DNA from: Erodium maritimum
Lineage: Eukaryota; Streptophyta; Magnoliopsida; Geraniales; Geraniaceae
Length of the DNA stretch: 64,000 nucleotides
Direction: 5' to 3'
Assembly: GCA_963921825.1 (NCBI GenBank)
Contig: OY997592.1
Coordinates: 25,771,730-25,835,729, forward strand
Part shown: positions 11,697-22,232 of the stretch, piece after piece
Position numbering within the stretch: the stretch's first letter is position 1
Layout: every line of letters starts with the position of its first letter
Translations under genes and position numbers: made by a program
Notes under the pieces: generated by a model
What the model saw: the letters and a program-made list of their open reading frames with translations, nothing else
Databases searched by the model: none
Told to the model about the DNA's origin: nothing

Positions 11697-12480
11697 ACAG
11701 AGATCCGTGTTTCACCTCCAGATTTTGGGAGAGCTTGTAGAGAGAGTTGGGGACCAAGGTATTGCCTAGTACATCGTATCACCCACAGACCGACGGTCAG
11801 TCAAAGCACACTATTCAGGCCAGTTTGCTTACAACAACAGCTTCCATGCCAATATTGGGATGGCACCGTTCAAGGCGTTGTACGGTAGGCCGTGCAGATC
11901 GCCCGTGTGTTGGGCAGAGGTGTGGGACCGGAGTCTACTTGGTCCGGAGCTTGTCCAGGAGACGACCGAGAAGGTCGCACTGATTCGGGATCGGTTGGGG
12001 ACCGCGCACAGTCGTCAGAAAAGTTATGTAGATAGACGGCGCATGCCTCTTGTGTTTTTGGTTGGTGATCATATGTTTCTGAAGGTGAGCCCGAAGAAGG
12101 GCCTATTGCAGTTCAACCGTGGCAGATGCAAGTTGGAACGGTTTATCGGACCTTTCGAGATCTTGAGCAGAGTTGGAGCTGTTGCCTATCGCCTTGCATT
12201 GCCACCACAGCTCGGGAACGTTCATAACGTCTTCCATGTATCCCAGCTGCGAAAGTACACTACGGACCCCTCCCACGTGATTGAGTGGACGGACATCGAG
12301 GTGGCTGAGGATGTTTCGTATGAGGAGCAGCTAGTCAGGATTCTGGATAGGCGAGAGAAGGCCTTACGTGGCAGGACTATGCCACTGGTACGTGTGCAGT
12401 GGAAGCATCACGGAGCAAAGTCGACCTGAGAGCGCGAGGATGAGGTTCGTGCAAAGTACCCCAGCCCGTTCAACCCTTGA
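11697..12480 (+). pseudogene. Gypsy integrase C-terminal half and chromodomain, broken
   Basis: Begins at the second-Asp region of integrase (SDRDP, then SYHPQTDGQS near 11,775). About 75 bases are missing after TIQ, near 11,817, compared with the related element at 54,131-54,406, and the frame shifts there. The long frame 11,860-12,429 then carries FKALYGRPCRSPVCW, the SH3-like integrase tail and NVFHVSQLRKY. The chromodomain LVRVQWKHHG is cut by TGA at 12,427-12,429, followed by ERED-EVRAKYPSPFNP in the same frame. These are Tekay/Del-like chromovirus features. It has no RT or protease in this copy and is non-functional. Confidence 0.85.
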
Positions 12481-12494
12481 GGTACGTATGTTTT

Positions 12495-12530
12495 AAATTT
12501 CGAGGACGAAATTATTTTAAGGGGGTATAT
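12495..12530 (+). other. Pre-LTR palindrome and polypurine tract
   Basis: AAATTTCG-AGGA-CGAAATT (12,495-12,513) is followed by AAGGGGGTATAT directly before the LTR start at 12,531. This is the usual site for plus-strand DNA priming. Confidence 0.85.
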
Positions 12531-13429
12531 TGTAAGAATCGCCATCGGTCGATCCCGGTCGAACCCGAGGTTTTCGGTGAAAGTTGACTTTTTACCGGAA
12601 AAGTCAACCGATGACTCCAGGAGTCATTCGGGACCTTTCCGGGGCCCATAAAGCTTATTCGTCGTTACGGTTAGCTTAATTGGGCCGTTTCCTATCAATT
12701 GATTGTAATATTGAGAAAAGTCAACTCGGACCTTTTATCGGTCAAATGCAGTTCGATTAGGAACTAAACTCGATTATTTAATTGAGCTGGAATTATTTAA
12801 GCTGGTAGTGGTCCCCACATGGACATGTGTCCATGCTTGCTTGGAAGGGAAGAAATGGGTGTGTTTTGACCCTTATACCCTTATTGGTTGCATTTGAGAA
12901 GAGAGATGACAAAGGGGTAGTTTGGGGATCATTTCCTAAAGGTTTAAGACACAAATTTGGACCTTTTTATCTCATTTTTGATAGCTGGCCGAAATTACCA
13001 AGAGAGAGAGAGAGGGTCTTCCATGGAAGCTTGAGGAAGAAGAAAGGGAAAAAGAAGGGACTTTTGCTCATCTATACATCAAAGCTTCATAAAAACCACT
13101 TTTTCTTCATCTACTCTTCACTACCAATGTATCTATCTAATCCATTTTCGTTTTGGGTTGATGTTGATTCATGGGTTTGGGAGAGAAATGCTAGAAATGA
13201 TGAAGTTGGAGGTTGATTGATGTTAGAAGATGATTTTGTGGATGGAAGTGAAGTTTGTTGATGAGAAATCAATTGATTTGAGTAGTTTTGATGAGACCCA
13301 TTGAGGGTGTTGAAGGATTGGAGGTTATTGGGTCTGTTTTGAAGTTCTAAGAGTTCATCAATGGAGGTTGGATGTTGAAATTCGTAGAAAACGAGTTGGA
13401 GAAGAAGAAGATGGTCTGCCCATATCTGT

Positions 13430-13700
13430 TACGGAACGGGGCACGGAGAGGGCTGGATTCCGGCACGGAACGCCGCCCGGAACGGGCCAGGTTCCGGCAC
13501 GGGACGGGCCAGGCCCGGGCACGGAACGCTGCACGGACCGTGTCTGGTTCTGGCCGGTGCGCTGCGCGGACCGCGCCTAGTTCTGGGCCGATCTGTGGCA
13601 CGCGCCGGGTCTGGTTTAGGGCCGGTCTGTGGCACGGGTCGGTTTGGGTACCGGGCCGGTACGCTGCACGGGTCGGGTCAGATTCCGGGCCAGTGGGCCA
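13430..13700. repeat. GC-rich imperfect repeats in the LTR leader
   Basis: Repeated GGCACGG(A/G)ACG, GGGCC(A/G)G and CGCTGC(A/G)CGG motifs with units of roughly 45-60 bp. The place equals the ACCCGGATC zone of the first element and the CACGG palindromes of the solo LTR: just upstream of the donor-like motif in each case. Confidence 0.7.
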
Positions 13701-13938
13701 TCCGAGTTGGGCCTCGTTTCGGCCTAGTTTCCTTTCAGCCCATGTTTGGACTTTCGGGCTAGTTTAATTATCCCTCGTTAAGAACGTTATTGAACTAGTT
13801 TGATTCGAGTTTTATTTTGTGATCCAAGACTTTGGGCCCGAGCGTGACAGAGGAGGAGACACTTGGATTCCGGGAAGTGGAGGAGGAAGCTAGCCAGGTC
13901 GCCAGCAGCTAGGAGTTGAGAAGTTGATTACTTTTGAG

Positions 13939-15008
13939 GTAGGGAAAGTAGCGAATACCAGTTTAATTGCGGAAAGTTACTAGCATGCTTTTAGAATAAT
14001 AATAACCGAAAAAGCTCTAGTTCACATATAGAATGTGGTTCACTAGAATAACCGATTTCAATTACATTAATAACCGGATGAGTCCTAGTTGACATATAAG
14101 ATGTGATTCACTAATTTAACTGCTTTCAATTCTGGGAAATTGTCGTGCTGATAGAATGGCCATGCCGAGCCTTAGATTGTGTGCTGATTGAAATGCCATG
14201 ATCTTTGATTGAGATGCATGATGTGTGACTTAATGTCGATAAGATTAAGAATCATGTTATGATGTACTCGGTGTAACATGTTGTGACTATGTGTGGGCAA
14301 GTGTGACGTGTTTGATGTGATGTGAATCTTTGGTTGTGATATGATCGGGTGAGTGATAGACCGATTGGTGTGTTATGGTGAGTTGGCTCGGTTGGTATAC
14401 CGTGGTCGAACTATGGCATTGTGATGCGTGTTACGCTCTTGATGTGTGTTCCAAGAGAAGTTGTGTCCGGTATGATACCAACACTGAGAGAGTATGTCGG
14501 TGTAGAGTATCGAGGACGAGGACGGTTTAACCATTACCCCGATGCTATGTGGTCCGGGAAGGCGTACGACCGAGGTATGTTCCGGTCCGTTATGCTTGAG
14601 GCCTCGAGTGTACGTGACGGGAAGACGTCCGACTGAGGGATTTCCGGTCTGGGATGTTACCCCGAGTCTACGTGAAGGGAAGATGTCGGGACCGATGCTC
14701 AGTGTTCCGGTGCGATATAAATGGGACGGTCTGTGATAGCCGATGATGTTGGGAACGGTTGTACTAAGTTATGTGTTGTTCTACTGTGTGTTCTGTGCGT
14801 GCTGGTTGGCTTTGTGCGTTGTTTTATTTGTGATTGTGGTCTGCGAGAGTGATTGGTGGTTGGTACTTGTCCCGTGGGCGTTGTTGATAGTTATGTGTTG
14901 CTAGTATGCCTTAATTGGACGGTTACTCGTGGTGGTGAACTGATGTTCATAACCTTAACTACTTTTTCTACTAAGCGAAAGCTCACCCCTTACCTTGTTG
15001 TGTTTCAG
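13939..15008 (+). other. Candidate intron inside the LTR
   Basis: Donor TTTTGAG|GTAGGGAAAG. The acceptor comes after AAGCGAAAGCTCACCCC, a T-rich tract and TGTTTCAG|GT. Length 1,070 bp. The acceptor also survives in LTR copy 3 at about 17,546. Confidence 0.5.
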
Positions 15009-15270
15009 GTATTCAGCGGGATTTGTACTAGCTGGATGCTCGATGCTTGGGAGCTAGCGAGGGTCCTAGGCTAGCTTGTCTAGAGACGTACTGTTATTTT
15101 GAACTGAACGTTTATTTACAGTGTTTTATGAGCTGTTGACTCATTTTATTGGAGTTATGGATTTCAGAATAGTACTTTTAAAACTTATAACCGTTGAAAT
15201 TGCTTTATTCATTATTTCTTTAAGTTCACATCTCGAGTCCGGTCAAAACTGGATTTGGGGTATGACAATT

Positions 15271-15282
15271 TGATATCAGAGC
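15271..15282 (+). other. Primer-binding site, initiator Met tRNA (one mismatch)
   Basis: TGATATCAGAGC, the canonical TGGTATCAGAGC with G to A at the third base, four bases after the LTR end. Confidence 0.9.
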
Positions 15283-16164
15283 CTGGTTGCATTTTGAAAT
15301 CGTTTTTCAAAACCTCGAACCGTACGTCAATTAGGTGGGTAGAGTTGGGTCGTTAAGTTACCGTGTGTCGGTCACGCAAGTCGGAGATGTCCTACGCGTA
15401 GAAATGAGACGGAGAGAGTCTCGGGTTGGTCGTTGTCCGGTCTAAGTACTGTGTGACTTTGGTGAACCTGTGTGGTTGGTTTCATTGTTGAGTTAAACTG
15501 TTTTCCGAGTGTGAACTTGGTCGGGCGGTAAGAGTGAAATTACCGAGACCGAGTTGTATGGCTGAGATAACTTGCTGTGTGTTGTAATTGTGTTTGAGTG
15601 TTGTGTGCAGGTTGTGATTGGTTGTCCCGCATAAGCGGATGGTTAGTGTAAATTACGAATAGGTCATGCCCGATTTTCTGCAAAAAATTGAAGTGTATGT
15701 ACCATCACGATTCAGCTATAGGGGCCACTGTAGCTGGACGTGAATGGGGGGGATGCCAAGTGGGTACGACGTAATTTGGGGACGCCTGAACCAGGTTGTA
15801 ACGACGCGGTGTCAACATGAATGTTATGTTAGAAAGACGACGTGTTAAGAACGTGAAACTAAGGCTATGTTATACTTTGTGGAATTGCTTTGTGATATAA
15901 ACTGTAGTCTGTGTGACTTATGTGTGAAATTGTTGTTGAGTGTGAAACTATGTGTAACGTCGTTAATTGAGTGTATGATCTATGTGACGCACTAGTGTGC
16001 AGACTTCTCTGCTGAGTGCAATTGTGTGACGATACTATACTGAGTATATTATTACTATGAGTACTAGTGCGGTGGACTGTGTGTAACGTTAGTTAACTTA
16101 AGCGCGTCGTTCTTTAAGAGTAAGAAACTGAACATGTGCGTTATCCGTGCAGAGGATTTACGAC
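15283..16164 (+). other. Gypsy untranslated leader
   Basis: Non-coding. It contains a block (about 15,660-15,830) conserved in four Gypsy leaders of the window: GGCCACTGTAGCTGGACGTGA, then GGGGACGCCTGAACCAGGTT. Such leaders usually carry packaging and dimerisation signals; that role is inferred. Confidence 0.7.
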
Positions 16165-17229
16165 ATGACACTTACTTACGTTCCGCGAGGCACGAGGAGA
16201 CGGCCTGCTAGAGGCCGAGGATAGCCATCGACTGCTGAGTCGGCAGGGGTGACTAATGCCCAGGGTGCGCCCGCTGAGGGGCACGAGAGGGTTGAGACAG
16301 CCCAGGCGGCAGCTCTGGAGGAGCTGACTCGCACTGTTCAGGGATTGGCAGCAGCCTTTGCCCGGAGAGAGGCCACAACTCCGACAACGGAGACTGTGCC
16401 TGCTGCCACTACTGCCGCCACTGAGAGACCGAGTCAGGTCGACAATTATACTGCGCAGGCGTTGCGAGACTTCCGCAGGCTGGGCACGCCTGTGTTTTCT
16501 AGGGAGCCAGACCCCGAGGCAGCCAAGAGGTGGCTGTGGCGGATCACCCGCAACCTGGACACATCAGGGGTCCTGAGTGGTAGCATGAGAGTATCATTCA
16601 TGGCTTTCCATCTGGAGGGAGAGGCCTACAACTGGTGGCGGCGCGAGTGGGAGACGACTTTGTGCTGTTCGGCCAGCGATTTCTAGAGCAGTATTTCCCA
16701 CAATCGGTACTGGACGACAGGCGTCAGCATTTCCTAGAACTGCGACATGAGGGACTGTCAATGTCTGAGTACGAGGCGAGGTTCACCTCCTTGTCTCGTT
16801 TTTCCCAGGAGATGGTACAGACTGAGGCTCTCCGTTGCCGACGTTTTGAGGCAGGTCTCCGCACGACAATTGCAGATCGGGTCGCTGTTTTGAGGACCCA
16901 GGTATACTCTGACCTGGTGGATCATGCATTGGCTGTGGAGCGTCGTTTTCGTGAGTCAGCTAGAGTTCGAGAGGTCAGGCCGAGGCCGAGCAGCTTCTTG
17001 AGGCCATCTAAGTCTCGAGACCCGAGGAAGCAGAGGACCTCGGGATCGTTCCGGTCCCTGGTTCAGTTGAGAGGACCGCGACAGGTCAAGTCAGTGGCTT
17101 ATGTTGGACCTTCCATGTCAGGGCGCACGTACTACGGATGTGGGCAGCCGGGCCACATGGATCGAGACTGTCCGAGGAGCAGCGGACCAGTGGACCGTCC
17201 GGTGGGTAGACCTAAGGAGAGGTCGAGAG
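16165..17229 (+). pseudogene. Gypsy gag (capsid and nucleocapsid), broken
   Basis: Starts with ATG at 16,165, the first start after the leader. The frame is interrupted by TAG at 16,222 and resumes to about 16,680, where it shifts. The Retrotrans_gag region includes YTAQALRDFRRLGTP, the FMAFHLEGEAYNWW helix and, in the next frame, the FGQRFLEQYFP segment and GLSMSEYEARFTSLSRF. It is followed by a basic linker and a zinc knuckle GCGQPGHMDRDC near 17,140. In the knuckle the first Cys of C-x2-C-x4-H-x4-C is Tyr. Sequence passes into LTR at 17,230. This is the best-preserved gag here, but it is non-functional. Confidence 0.88.
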
Positions 17230-17805
17230 CCGATGCTCAGTGTTCCGGTACGATATAAATGGGACGGTCTGTGATAGCCGGTGATGTTGGGAACGGTTGT
17301 ACTAAGTTATGTGTTGTTCTACTGTGTGTTATGTGCGTGCTGGTTGGCTATGTGCGTTGTTTTATTTGTGATTGTGGTCTGCGCGAGTGATTGGTGGTTG
17401 GTACTTGTCCCGTGAGTGTTGTTGATAGTTATTCTTTGCTAGTATGCCCTAATTGGATGGTTACTCGTGGTGGTGAACTGATGTTCATAACCTTAACTAC
17501 TTTTTCTACTGAGCGAAAGCTCACCCCTTACCTTGTTGTGTTTCAGGTATTGAGCGGGATTTGTACTAGCTGGATGCTCGATGCTTGGGAGCTAGTGAGG
17601 GTCCTAGGCTAGCTTGTCCAGAGACGTGCTGTTATTTTGAACTGAACCTTTATTTACAGTGTTTTATGAGCTGTTGACTCATTTTATTGGAGTTATGGAT
17701 TTCAGAATAGTACTTTTAAAACTTATAACCGTTGAAATTGCTTTATTTATTATTTCTTTAAGTTCACGTCTCGAGTCCGGTCAAAACTGGATTTGGGGCG
17801 TGACA
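17230..17805 (+). repeat. Gypsy LTR, last 576 bp (LTR copy 3)
   Basis: Colinear with 14,692-15,267 with the same length and few substitutions, starting at CCGATGCTCAG, which is directly fused to gag. Ends GGGGCGTGACA. It includes the acceptor-like CAG|GT of the candidate LTR intron. Confidence 0.92.
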
Positions 17806-18450
17806 ACCACCATCGGTGAACTTGGATAATATCATGGGCCATAGAACAAGTATCTGAGATAGAGAATTTCATCACCGGCTCCATAATGACCTCATCGATC
17901 ACATTTGGGAAATATATGGAGATGCCGATCAGAATTAGAGTAATATAATGTATTTCATATTTGGTATAAATAAAATTAGTAGTTTGAAAAGTGGTTGTTT
18001 TTTCAAATATTAAAAAGTAGAAAACACCTAAACAACTATCTCCTGTAACTAACTGGTGGTTGTCACTGCATCGTTAAAGGTAGTAACTAGTGCTTATAAA
18101 GAAAAGAGTAGTAACTAGTGGTTTAGAAGAGAGATAGTGAAAATGTGCCCCTAAAACTCCTTCCTATCACTAAGATCTTCCATAGTGGGGTTAGACCCGA
18201 AACGGTCTAATCCTAGTCTAATTGGGTATATTTTGAAGGAAACGAACTGGGATTAGACCTAATTCGTGGGTCTAGTGATTTTGTTGTCGTAGTAGGAATA
18301 GACCGATTCGGTCTATTCCGAGTCTGTTGTGAAGATAAAAAATCGAAAAGTTGTTCAAATTGATGTGTTTAAAAACCACAAGACGACCCGACCCCGATCA
18401 AAATAAATTTATTAATATTTCTCAAAACATTTGAATAGAAGTACTACGCA
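17806..18450. other. Unassigned intergenic sequence
   Basis: No gene recognised. The stretch 18,190-18,340 repeats GACC(C/G)A..CGGTCTA motifs in both orientations (GGTCTAATCC, GGTCTATTCC) and may be a further decayed MITE. Confidence 0.4.
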
Positions 18451-18454
18451 ATAC

Positions 18455-18780
18455 CATCTGCATGCCATCCTCTTGGACGTTGAGTAATGGGTATGGGGGT
18501 GTAATATGACGACACAATGCTAAATTTATTCCTAGTAATCCGTAATCGAAGATGACAAGTATAATGGAAGCGGTAGTGGTAGTGTTGTTAGGAACATAGC
18601 AAATAATGTCAAGTAAGCGTGTGAAATATATGGTACATTGATAGGACTTGCTATGTTCCAGCTTTCACTACCACTATAGCTTTCACGTCACTTGCCTTCT
18701 TCGAATATGGGAAAATATGGTCAAATTTACGACTCATGTCATCACATTACACCTCCAAACGAATTACTAGTTCTTCGCTA
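18455..18780. mobile_element. Hairpin MITE, copy 1
   Basis: The left arm has GTAATGGGTATGGGGGTGTA and GGTAGTGGTAGTG followed by GGAACATAGCAA. The right arm is the inverted counterpart: TGCTATGTTCC, CACTACCACTATAG, then ATTACACCTCC. Arms are about 130 bp with a short centre and no coding. The superfamily is not certain (Harbinger-like termini are possible). Confidence 0.65.
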
Positions 18781-18789
18781 TCAAAAACC

Positions 18790-19105
18790 AGCTTCCAAGA
18801 CTTGAGTAATCGGTCTGGGTGTGTAATATGACAAACAACTTGAAATTGTTTTTCGATATTTCATAATAAAAAATGGCAAGTGACATGGATTCACTATTGT
18901 CATTTCTCTAGAAACATGGCAAGGAATGTCACGTGACCGTGTAGAAGATACAATCACCGGACAATACTTGCTATGTTCTAGGAACAATGACATTAAGGAA
19001 CCCACATCACTCGTCATTTTTTTATTATGGACAACTAAGATACAATTTCAATTCGTCTTGCACATTACATTACACCTACAAAAACAATTACAATTTCTTC
19101 GACAT
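18790..19105. mobile_element. Hairpin MITE, copy 2
   Basis: Same family as the preceding element, in direct orientation. It has GAGTAATCGGTCTGGGTGTG at the left, GAAACATGGCAAGGAATGTC in the left arm, TTGCTATGTTCTAGGAAC in the right arm and ATTACACCTAC near the right end. The two copies lie within about 30 bp of each other. Confidence 0.6.
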
Positions 19106-19199
19106 CGGATGTGGATCCTCATGTTTTGTCAAAGATGGCTATTTTTTCCAACCCATTTTCGGCTCACTTGCTATCTTTGATTACAGTTGTCTCTACGGC

Positions 19200-19760
19200 C
19201 CCCTCTAACATGGATGGTCCCGCTCGAGAATTTACTAATGCTGCCAGACGAACTTGTGTTCGTATCTCTCGGGATACACCTCATCTAAAATGTTCATGAC
19301 CTGAGCGTCGGACCAACCGAGTTGGTAAATGCGCTTCATCTCCAACTAGCAGTCATTGAAACACTTAACCTTCTGGTTGACGACGATCCAATGATAGTTG
19401 TAGTTCTCGGTGGACCGCTTAATCGTCGGGGTTTGACAAGTCACGTGGGCGAGCCCCCCCCCCCCCGTATACCATCCCAATAGGCGTCGCCATGTTGGTA
19501 AACCCCTTGCTCCGTCATTCTGAGGCGCACACACACCAACTTGACCTCCTCATACTGATTCTATGTCTGATACATGCGTAACATCCTCGACGGGTTAACG
19601 GTAAGTCGTGCGTACAAGACCATCGATGAGATTTGTGTTCCCGGTTCAGGCTGACCGTGATACGGGGGGATTGAGTTCGAGCCCATCACCGTGGAAGACC
19701 CTTCGATAGGGGTGTTGTCGCCCATTGGAGGAGAATCGGATGTCGAAGACACGAGAGGTG
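19200..19760 (-). pseudogene. Harbinger-type MYB/SANT-like protein fragment
   Basis: The minus strand reads, in broken frames: SNSIPPYHGQPEPG near 19,680, a short helical segment ending in an in-frame stop near 19,561, then KRSTENYNYHWIVVNQKVKC near 19,400 and LGWSDAQVMNILDEVYPE near 19,300. The order and spacing fit the DNA-binding MYB/SANT-like partner of PIF/Harbinger transposases (R-T/S-x-E-N-x-W-x2-I, then an I/V-L-x-x-Y helix). A run of 14 C (19,447-19,460) coincides with a frame change. Identification is from memory of the family pattern. Several stops; not functional. Confidence 0.5.
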
Positions 19761-20289
19761 GACAAGCAGTAGTGTCGACGTAATGCTGGTGGAGAAACGG
19801 TAGTGTCGCTCATGTGGTGGAGATACGACGTTGAAGAAACGGTGATGTCATCTGGTCGAGAAAACACTTCGGTGGAAATGGTGGGGGTTCTAAGTCGGAG
19901 GTCTGGGAATGTGAGGGATAAACGACGAGGGAGAATCGCCGGTGATGGAGGAAGTCGAAGAAATAGAGGAAGAAGAAGTGGCGAAGAAGAATCGTGAGGA
20001 AGATGAAACGTTGAAGCCATTTAACCACGAATCGTGCCATGTGGCACATCCAAGTTCGGCAGTCCAAGATTCGGGTGGACCTCGAATCCGCCGATTCGAC
20101 GGCTCGCTGAGTTTACTGAACCCTCAACGTCGAATCTTCGTTTTCACAGATTCGACGTACACCTGACTCTGCGCTACAGATTCGACGACCCTAATATGCG
20201 CCGTTTTGACGCTACTGTAAATAGCCTAATTAGTTGTATATTATTGAAGATGCTCTAATTAATATCGTGTATCAACAACTAGATTTATA

Positions 20290-20447
20290 TTTGGGCTAGT
20301 TAATAGCAATATGGTTAGGTCAGGGTTATCGTATGGGCTTGATGCAAAAGAGCTGACGGGCCAATGCACCCACACGAGAAAAGCCCACAAATTCTTTTTC
20401 CTAATCTCACAAATTTCGACAAAAAAGCTCTCTCTCTCGAGGAGACA
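20290..20447 (+). promoter_or_regulatory. Core promoter and 5' UTR of the ESP1-like gene
   Basis: Three TGGGCT-type site II motifs (20,292; 20,334; reverse at 20,382), typical of constitutively expressed plant genes, precede a CTCTCTCTCTC pyrimidine patch (20,429-20,439) just before the ATG. I see no convincing TATA box. The transcription start is unknown. Confidence 0.5.
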
Positions 20448-22168
20448 ATGGCGGGAAAGCAAATTGTCGGCGACGGGGTAACTTCGAACTTCGCCGAGAT
20501 GTCGAAGAGCCAACTCTACGACATCATGTACCAGATGAAGGTTCGTTCTCTCTCTCTCTCGCTCATTCTGTTCGAAATTTACATTACTTTGCATTCTATT
20601 TTCTCCCCAGTACTTCTTGTCTGTCGATAATGATTTAGAGTTAACGTATGTAATTCTCTCTGATTCTTTGCTCAATTTGATATACACAGACGCTAATTGA
20701 ACAGAACCATCATCAGGCCAGGCAGATTCTCATCCAGAACCCTCAATTGACCAAAGGCCTTTTCCAGGTCTTATTTTAGGGTTTTCAATGCTTCTTTTGT
20801 TTGATTTTTTTTCGCATGTAATGCTTTCTGGGTTCATAAATCTTAAGCCGTATATGTCTTGTTTATGTGATTCAAATGTATGGCTTTCCAAATAATTATC
20901 AACTTCTGTCTGGATCAGTGAATTTTTTTTTTATATAGTTTGCATCAATATTAGTAAGTGATTTTGGTTGATAATCTAATTTTGTGTTACTATGATGTCA
21001 TCAGGCACAGATTATGCTTGGAATGGTACAACCTCCACAAGTGGTATGGTCTTCTGAATTATAATTTCTTGTTGGTTAGCATTGTGGGCGTGGTAGAACA
21101 GTATACTGAGTTTCAAATTATCATGTAGATTCCAAGCATTCCCCTGTCCGCATCACAGCATAGCCAGCAGACAGTTCAGACATCCCAGCAATCAGGGAAG
21201 CAGTCTTCTCATGCATTTTCAAGTCTGCAGGACCAAACAAATCCATCTCAAAACCAATTTGCCTCCAGGAAGCAACAGCAGAACCAACCTCCGATGCCCA
21301 TATCCACTGCTTCTGTGCCTGCTTTAAACCTCTCCTCTCAGTCAATCCCTTCCCGTCCTAAACAGATGTCACAACAATCTATGGGGCAGCTAAATCCACT
21401 AATGGCTCCAATCAATCTTCCACAATCATCTCAGCCTCCTAACTTACCGTCACTTCCACATCATTCTTCATCTCAACCAGCACCACCACGCCATCAGCTC
21501 CAGGCGCCTGCAGTTTCCAGCCAATTGCAACAGCCACCGGGCGCATCAGGTGTTCAACATATTCCCCTGCAACCTCCTTTGCCTCCACAACCTAGACTTC
21601 CTGCAATGCCTCATCTTCATCAGTATCCCCCACAATTGGGGCACAATGCGGGTTATCAGCCCTCTGGTTCTCCCCAGCAATTTTCACAACCCATGTATCA
21701 TGTAAGTGGAAATTCCGCATGTCTCTCATAGTATAAACCTTAGCTTGAACTAATCCTATTCTCCTCTTTGCGATTATATTCAGCCTAGTACCAAACCTCC
21801 ACCAGGCATTGGGCCTTCATTTCCACCGGGACAGCTACCACTTCAAAGTCAGCTGCCTCCTCAATCATATTATCAGGTAAAGATTGTTGCACAGTTAGGT
21901 TTGTACAGAAATGTAAACCTTTCAAGTCGGTAGACAGTTTGAGAGGGATCGCTTGTCTCAATACTGCCCATGGTTCTTCACCTATTACAGTATACCAGAA
22001 ACAATTCTACATATCTAGGTTTGACTTACTAAAGAATATTTGAGTCCTTTTACTTTTAATCATGGTTCTAAATAATGGTCGCGGTGAGATAACGGCGAGG
22101 TCACCTTGAAGGTTATTTCAATTTAACGGGGAGATCTCGGAGAGATCTCGGCAAATCACGTTTTGTAT

Positions 22169-22232
<64 letters not shown>

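Larger units (their letters stand above)
12531..15267 (+). repeat. Complete Gypsy LTR (LTR copy 2)
   Basis: A 2,737-bp LTR, TGTAAGAATC to GGGGTATGACA. It has a GC-rich repeat zone with GGCACGG units (13,430-13,690), a donor-like motif at 13,939 and an acceptor-like motif at 15,008. Upstream it is flanked by a polypurine tract and downstream by a primer-binding site. It therefore served as 3' LTR of one copy and 5' LTR of the next, as expected for a shared LTR in a tandem. Confidence 0.9.
10620..17805 (+). mobile_element. Collapsed tandem of Gypsy chromovirus copies
   Basis: Order on the plus strand: pol tail (10,620-10,808), front third of an LTR (10,809-11,696), integrase to chromodomain (11,697-12,480), polypurine tract, a complete LTR (12,531-15,267), primer-binding site and leader, gag (16,165-17,229), and the last 576 bp of an LTR (17,230-17,805). 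The simplest reading is an LTR-interior-LTR-interior-LTR array from unequal recombination. Two internal deletions then joined LTR to integrase and gag to LTR. The copies are very similar, and no intact open frame remains. Confidence 0.85.

Noticed and set aside
19447..19460. C14 run as a regulatory site
   Set aside because: Most simply a homopolymer expansion in a dead gene; it coincides with a frameshift.
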